The notes under the pieces were generated by a model that did not search any database, had not been told where the DNA came from, and saw only the letters and a list, made by a program, of their open reading frames with translations. This document shows positions 62,433 through 64,000 of a stretch of 64,000 nucleotides of DNA, piece by piece. The stretch is from assembly GCF_000744705.1 (NCBI RefSeq), contig NZ_JQML01000001.1:1302001-1366000 (forward strand), read 5' to 3'. A program made the translations under genes and the position numbers. Within the stretch, counting starts at the first letter, position 1; each line of letters starts with the position of its first letter. Origin of the DNA: Streptacidiphilus albus JL83. Its GTDB lineage: Bacteria; Actinomycetota; Actinomycetes; Streptomycetales; Streptomycetaceae.

Positions 62433-63848
62433 ATGCGCCGCCACGCGGAACCACGGCCGGACCATGTACCGCAGCCGGAGCAGCACTCGAACGTGCAGCT
62501 CAGCGGCCTCCTCGACGAAGCCGGTCTGTCCAATATGGCCTTCGCCCGCGAGGTGCGGGCGACCGCCGCCCAGCACGGACACACCGTCGCCTGCGACCAC
62601 AACCACGTCCGGCGCTGGCGCGACGGCCACGCCAGCCGGGCGGTGCCGCCGCAGTTCATCGCCGAGGCGCTGTCGCGTCGCCTCGGACGCAGTCTCTCAC
62701 TCTCCGACGTCGGCATGGACGCCCAGGGTCGGATCCCCTCCGCCCAGGGGCTGCTGGAGTTCGCCGGCTCCCCCGCCGAGATCCTCGCCGCCACCCACGA
62801 GCTGTGCAGCCAGCCCGAGTCCCTGGACCGCACCCAGCCCACGGGCCCGCTCACCGTACTGGCGCCGGCGGTGCTGCGCTGGCTGGTCGTGCCGCCGCCC
62901 AACGCGCCCGCCCGGCACACCCCCGGACGCCCCGTCACCTCCGGTGACATCGACCGGGTACGGGCCACCACCGACGCCTTCGACCAGATCGACCGGCGCA
63001 GCGGCGGGGCGGTGGCCCGGCTGCCCGCCGTGCAGTTCCTCCGCTCCGGCGTGGCCCCGCTGCTCGGCGCCCACTACACCGGCCCGACCGGACGGGAGTT
63101 GTACAACGCGGCGGCGCTGTGCACCTACGGCATCGCCCGCTACACCTTCGACGCCGACCTGCCCGGGCTGGCCAACCGCTGGACGGTGCTGGCGCTGAGC
63201 ATGGCGCACCAGGCCGACGACCCGCTGCTCGGCGCGTACATCGTGCTGCTGCTGGCGGAGCAGGCGCTGCTCAACGAGGCGCCGCAGACCGCGCTCACCT
63301 ACGTCAGCGCCGCGCTCACCGCCACCGGCGAGCACAGCCTGCGCGTCCGCGCCGGACTGCACGCCGTCGAGGCCCGGGTCCACGCCCAGTTGGCCCAGCC
63401 ACTGCCGGCCAGGGCCGCCGCCGCCAAGGCCGAGCGCGGGCTGGCCAGACCGGCCGAACCGCAGGACCCGACCTGGCTGGAACCCTTCGACCACGGCTTC
63501 GTCGCCCACAGTGCGGCGCAGAGCGCGCTCGCCCTCGGCAACGCGTCGATCGCCCGCCGCCGGGCCGAGCAGGCCCTGGCCGCGATCCCCGCCGAACGGG
63601 TCCGCGACTCGGTGGTCATCCGACTCCAACTCGCCTCCGCACTGGCCCGGCAGGGGCACACCGCGGACTCCTGCACCCAGGCGGAGGCGGCGCTGCGGCA
63701 GGCCGACGGCCTCCAGTCGAGCACCGTCACCACCCATCTCCGGCTGGCGCTCCGCGAGTTGCAGCAGCATGCGGACGTCCCGCAGATCGCGGCGGTGATC
63801 GACCGGCTGGCCCGGGCGACCCATCGGCAGCAGGACGTCCTGGGCTGA
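62433..63848 (+). CDS. XRE/TPR-type regulator divergent from the Tad operon
   Basis: 471 residues. An HTH region (residues about 20-70: NVQLSGLLDEAGLSNMAFAR, then DHNHVRRWRDGHASRAVPPQ) is followed by about 350 residues of helical repeats (LYNAAALCTYGIARYTFDAD, LRVRAGLHAVEARVHAQLAQ), as in streptomycete SCO-type regulators with TPR-like sensor domains. The ATG at 62433 is preferred over one at 62385. Its position suggests control of the Tad operon. Confidence 0.85.
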   Translation: MRRHAEPRPDHVPQPEQHSNVQLSGLLDEAGLSNMAFAREVRATAAQHGHTVACDHNHVRRWRDGHASRAVPPQFIAEALSRRLGRSLSLSDVGMDAQGRIPSAQGLLEFAGSPAEILAATHELCSQPESLDRTQPTGPLTVLAPAVLRWLVVPPPNAPARHTPGRPVTSGDIDRVRATTDAFDQIDRRSGGAVARLPAVQFLRSGVAPLLGAHYTGPTGRELYNAAALCTYGIARYTFDADLPGLANRWTVLALSMAHQADDPLLGAYIVLLLAEQALLNEAPQTALTYVSAALTATGEHSLRVRAGLHAVEARVHAQLAQPLPARAAAAKAERGLARPAEPQDPTWLEPFDHGFVAHSAAQSALALGNASIARRRAEQALAAIPAERVRDSVVIRLQLASALARQGHTADSCTQAEAALRQADGLQSSTVTTHLRLALRELQQHADVPQIAAVIDRLARATHRQQDVLG

Positions 63849-64000
63849 GGCCGAGCGGTCGCCACCCCTTGTGAAGATACTGTCGATCTTTCGCCGGGCG
63901 CACGGCGGTGAACTGGGCCTTCCCACATGTTGCATATGCCATGGCACAGCCAAAGTCCCCACATCGACATTTGGCGGTCCATACTTGCCGCCACCACCCA
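63849..64000. other. Right-edge non-coding region
   Basis: About 150 bp after the XRE/TPR stop. It contains TTGTGAAGATACTGT-like A/T-richer sequence (63870-63895) that could be a promoter, but no gene can be supported before the window ends. Confidence 0.5.

Overview
The window is high-GC actinobacterial DNA. Strong G/C third-position bias, GTG starts, dense ATGA overlaps, mycothiol-type formaldehyde detoxification, DasR-like boxes before a chitinase and only two TTA codons noticed (in two genes) all point to a streptomycete (Streptomyces, Streptacidiphilus or Kitasatospora). No rRNA, tRNA, integrase, transposase, CRISPR array or replication origin was seen.

Positions 1-14600 hold small housekeeping and stress units, mostly a regulator beside its target: an XRE-cupin regulator divergent from an EamA exporter, lgt, an ArsR/SRPBCC pair, GNAT and DinB proteins, a MarR divergent from an MFS pump, a YceI protein divergent from another MarR, a mycothiol-dependent formaldehyde dehydrogenase with a metallo-hydrolase, a Nudix hydrolase, a luciferase-like oxidoreductase, and a MarR/ABC-2 exporter operon. 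Several intergenic regions carry clear palindromic operators.

Positions 14600-24800 are about polymer use: a secreted GH18 chitinase with two dre-like boxes, a Tat-exported beta-helix protein with a LacI-type palindrome, and a GH38 alpha-mannosidase. The mannosidase 3' end is repeated (33 bp, one mismatch) on both sides of a stand-alone MurG-like glycosyltransferase, which looks inserted. An ADP-ribosylglycohydrolase follows.

Positions 25100-42800 are mixed metabolism: a TIM-barrel epimerase, an APC permease, an aldehyde dehydrogenase/DUF779 unit beneath an AcoR-like regulator with an 11-bp repeat array, an XRE regulator with an early TTA codon, a HAD phosphatase, a serine beta-lactamase-like hydrolase, an NCS1 permease, a cyclopropane fatty acid synthase and an LLM/FMN-reductase pair. 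A 643-bp gap (36365-37007) is full of hairpins and may hold an unannotated 30-residue peptide gene.

Positions 42900-63850 are dominated by one long leftward Tad (Flp-type pilus or secretion) locus. In transcription order it encodes a membrane protein, a roadblock protein, a degenerate caspase-like protein, a lipoprotein, an exported Cys-rich protein, a SAF/CpaB-like protein, a lysine-less TadZ/MinD-like protein, TadA, TadB, TadC, a Flp-like pilin, three TadE/G-like proteins, a giant LysM-transmembrane-BTAD protein that is frameshifted here, a second LysM protein and an EccE-like protein. Outward-facing genes flank it: a TTA-containing membrane protein on the left and an XRE/TPR regulator on the right. 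This locus is the best candidate for an under-described system.
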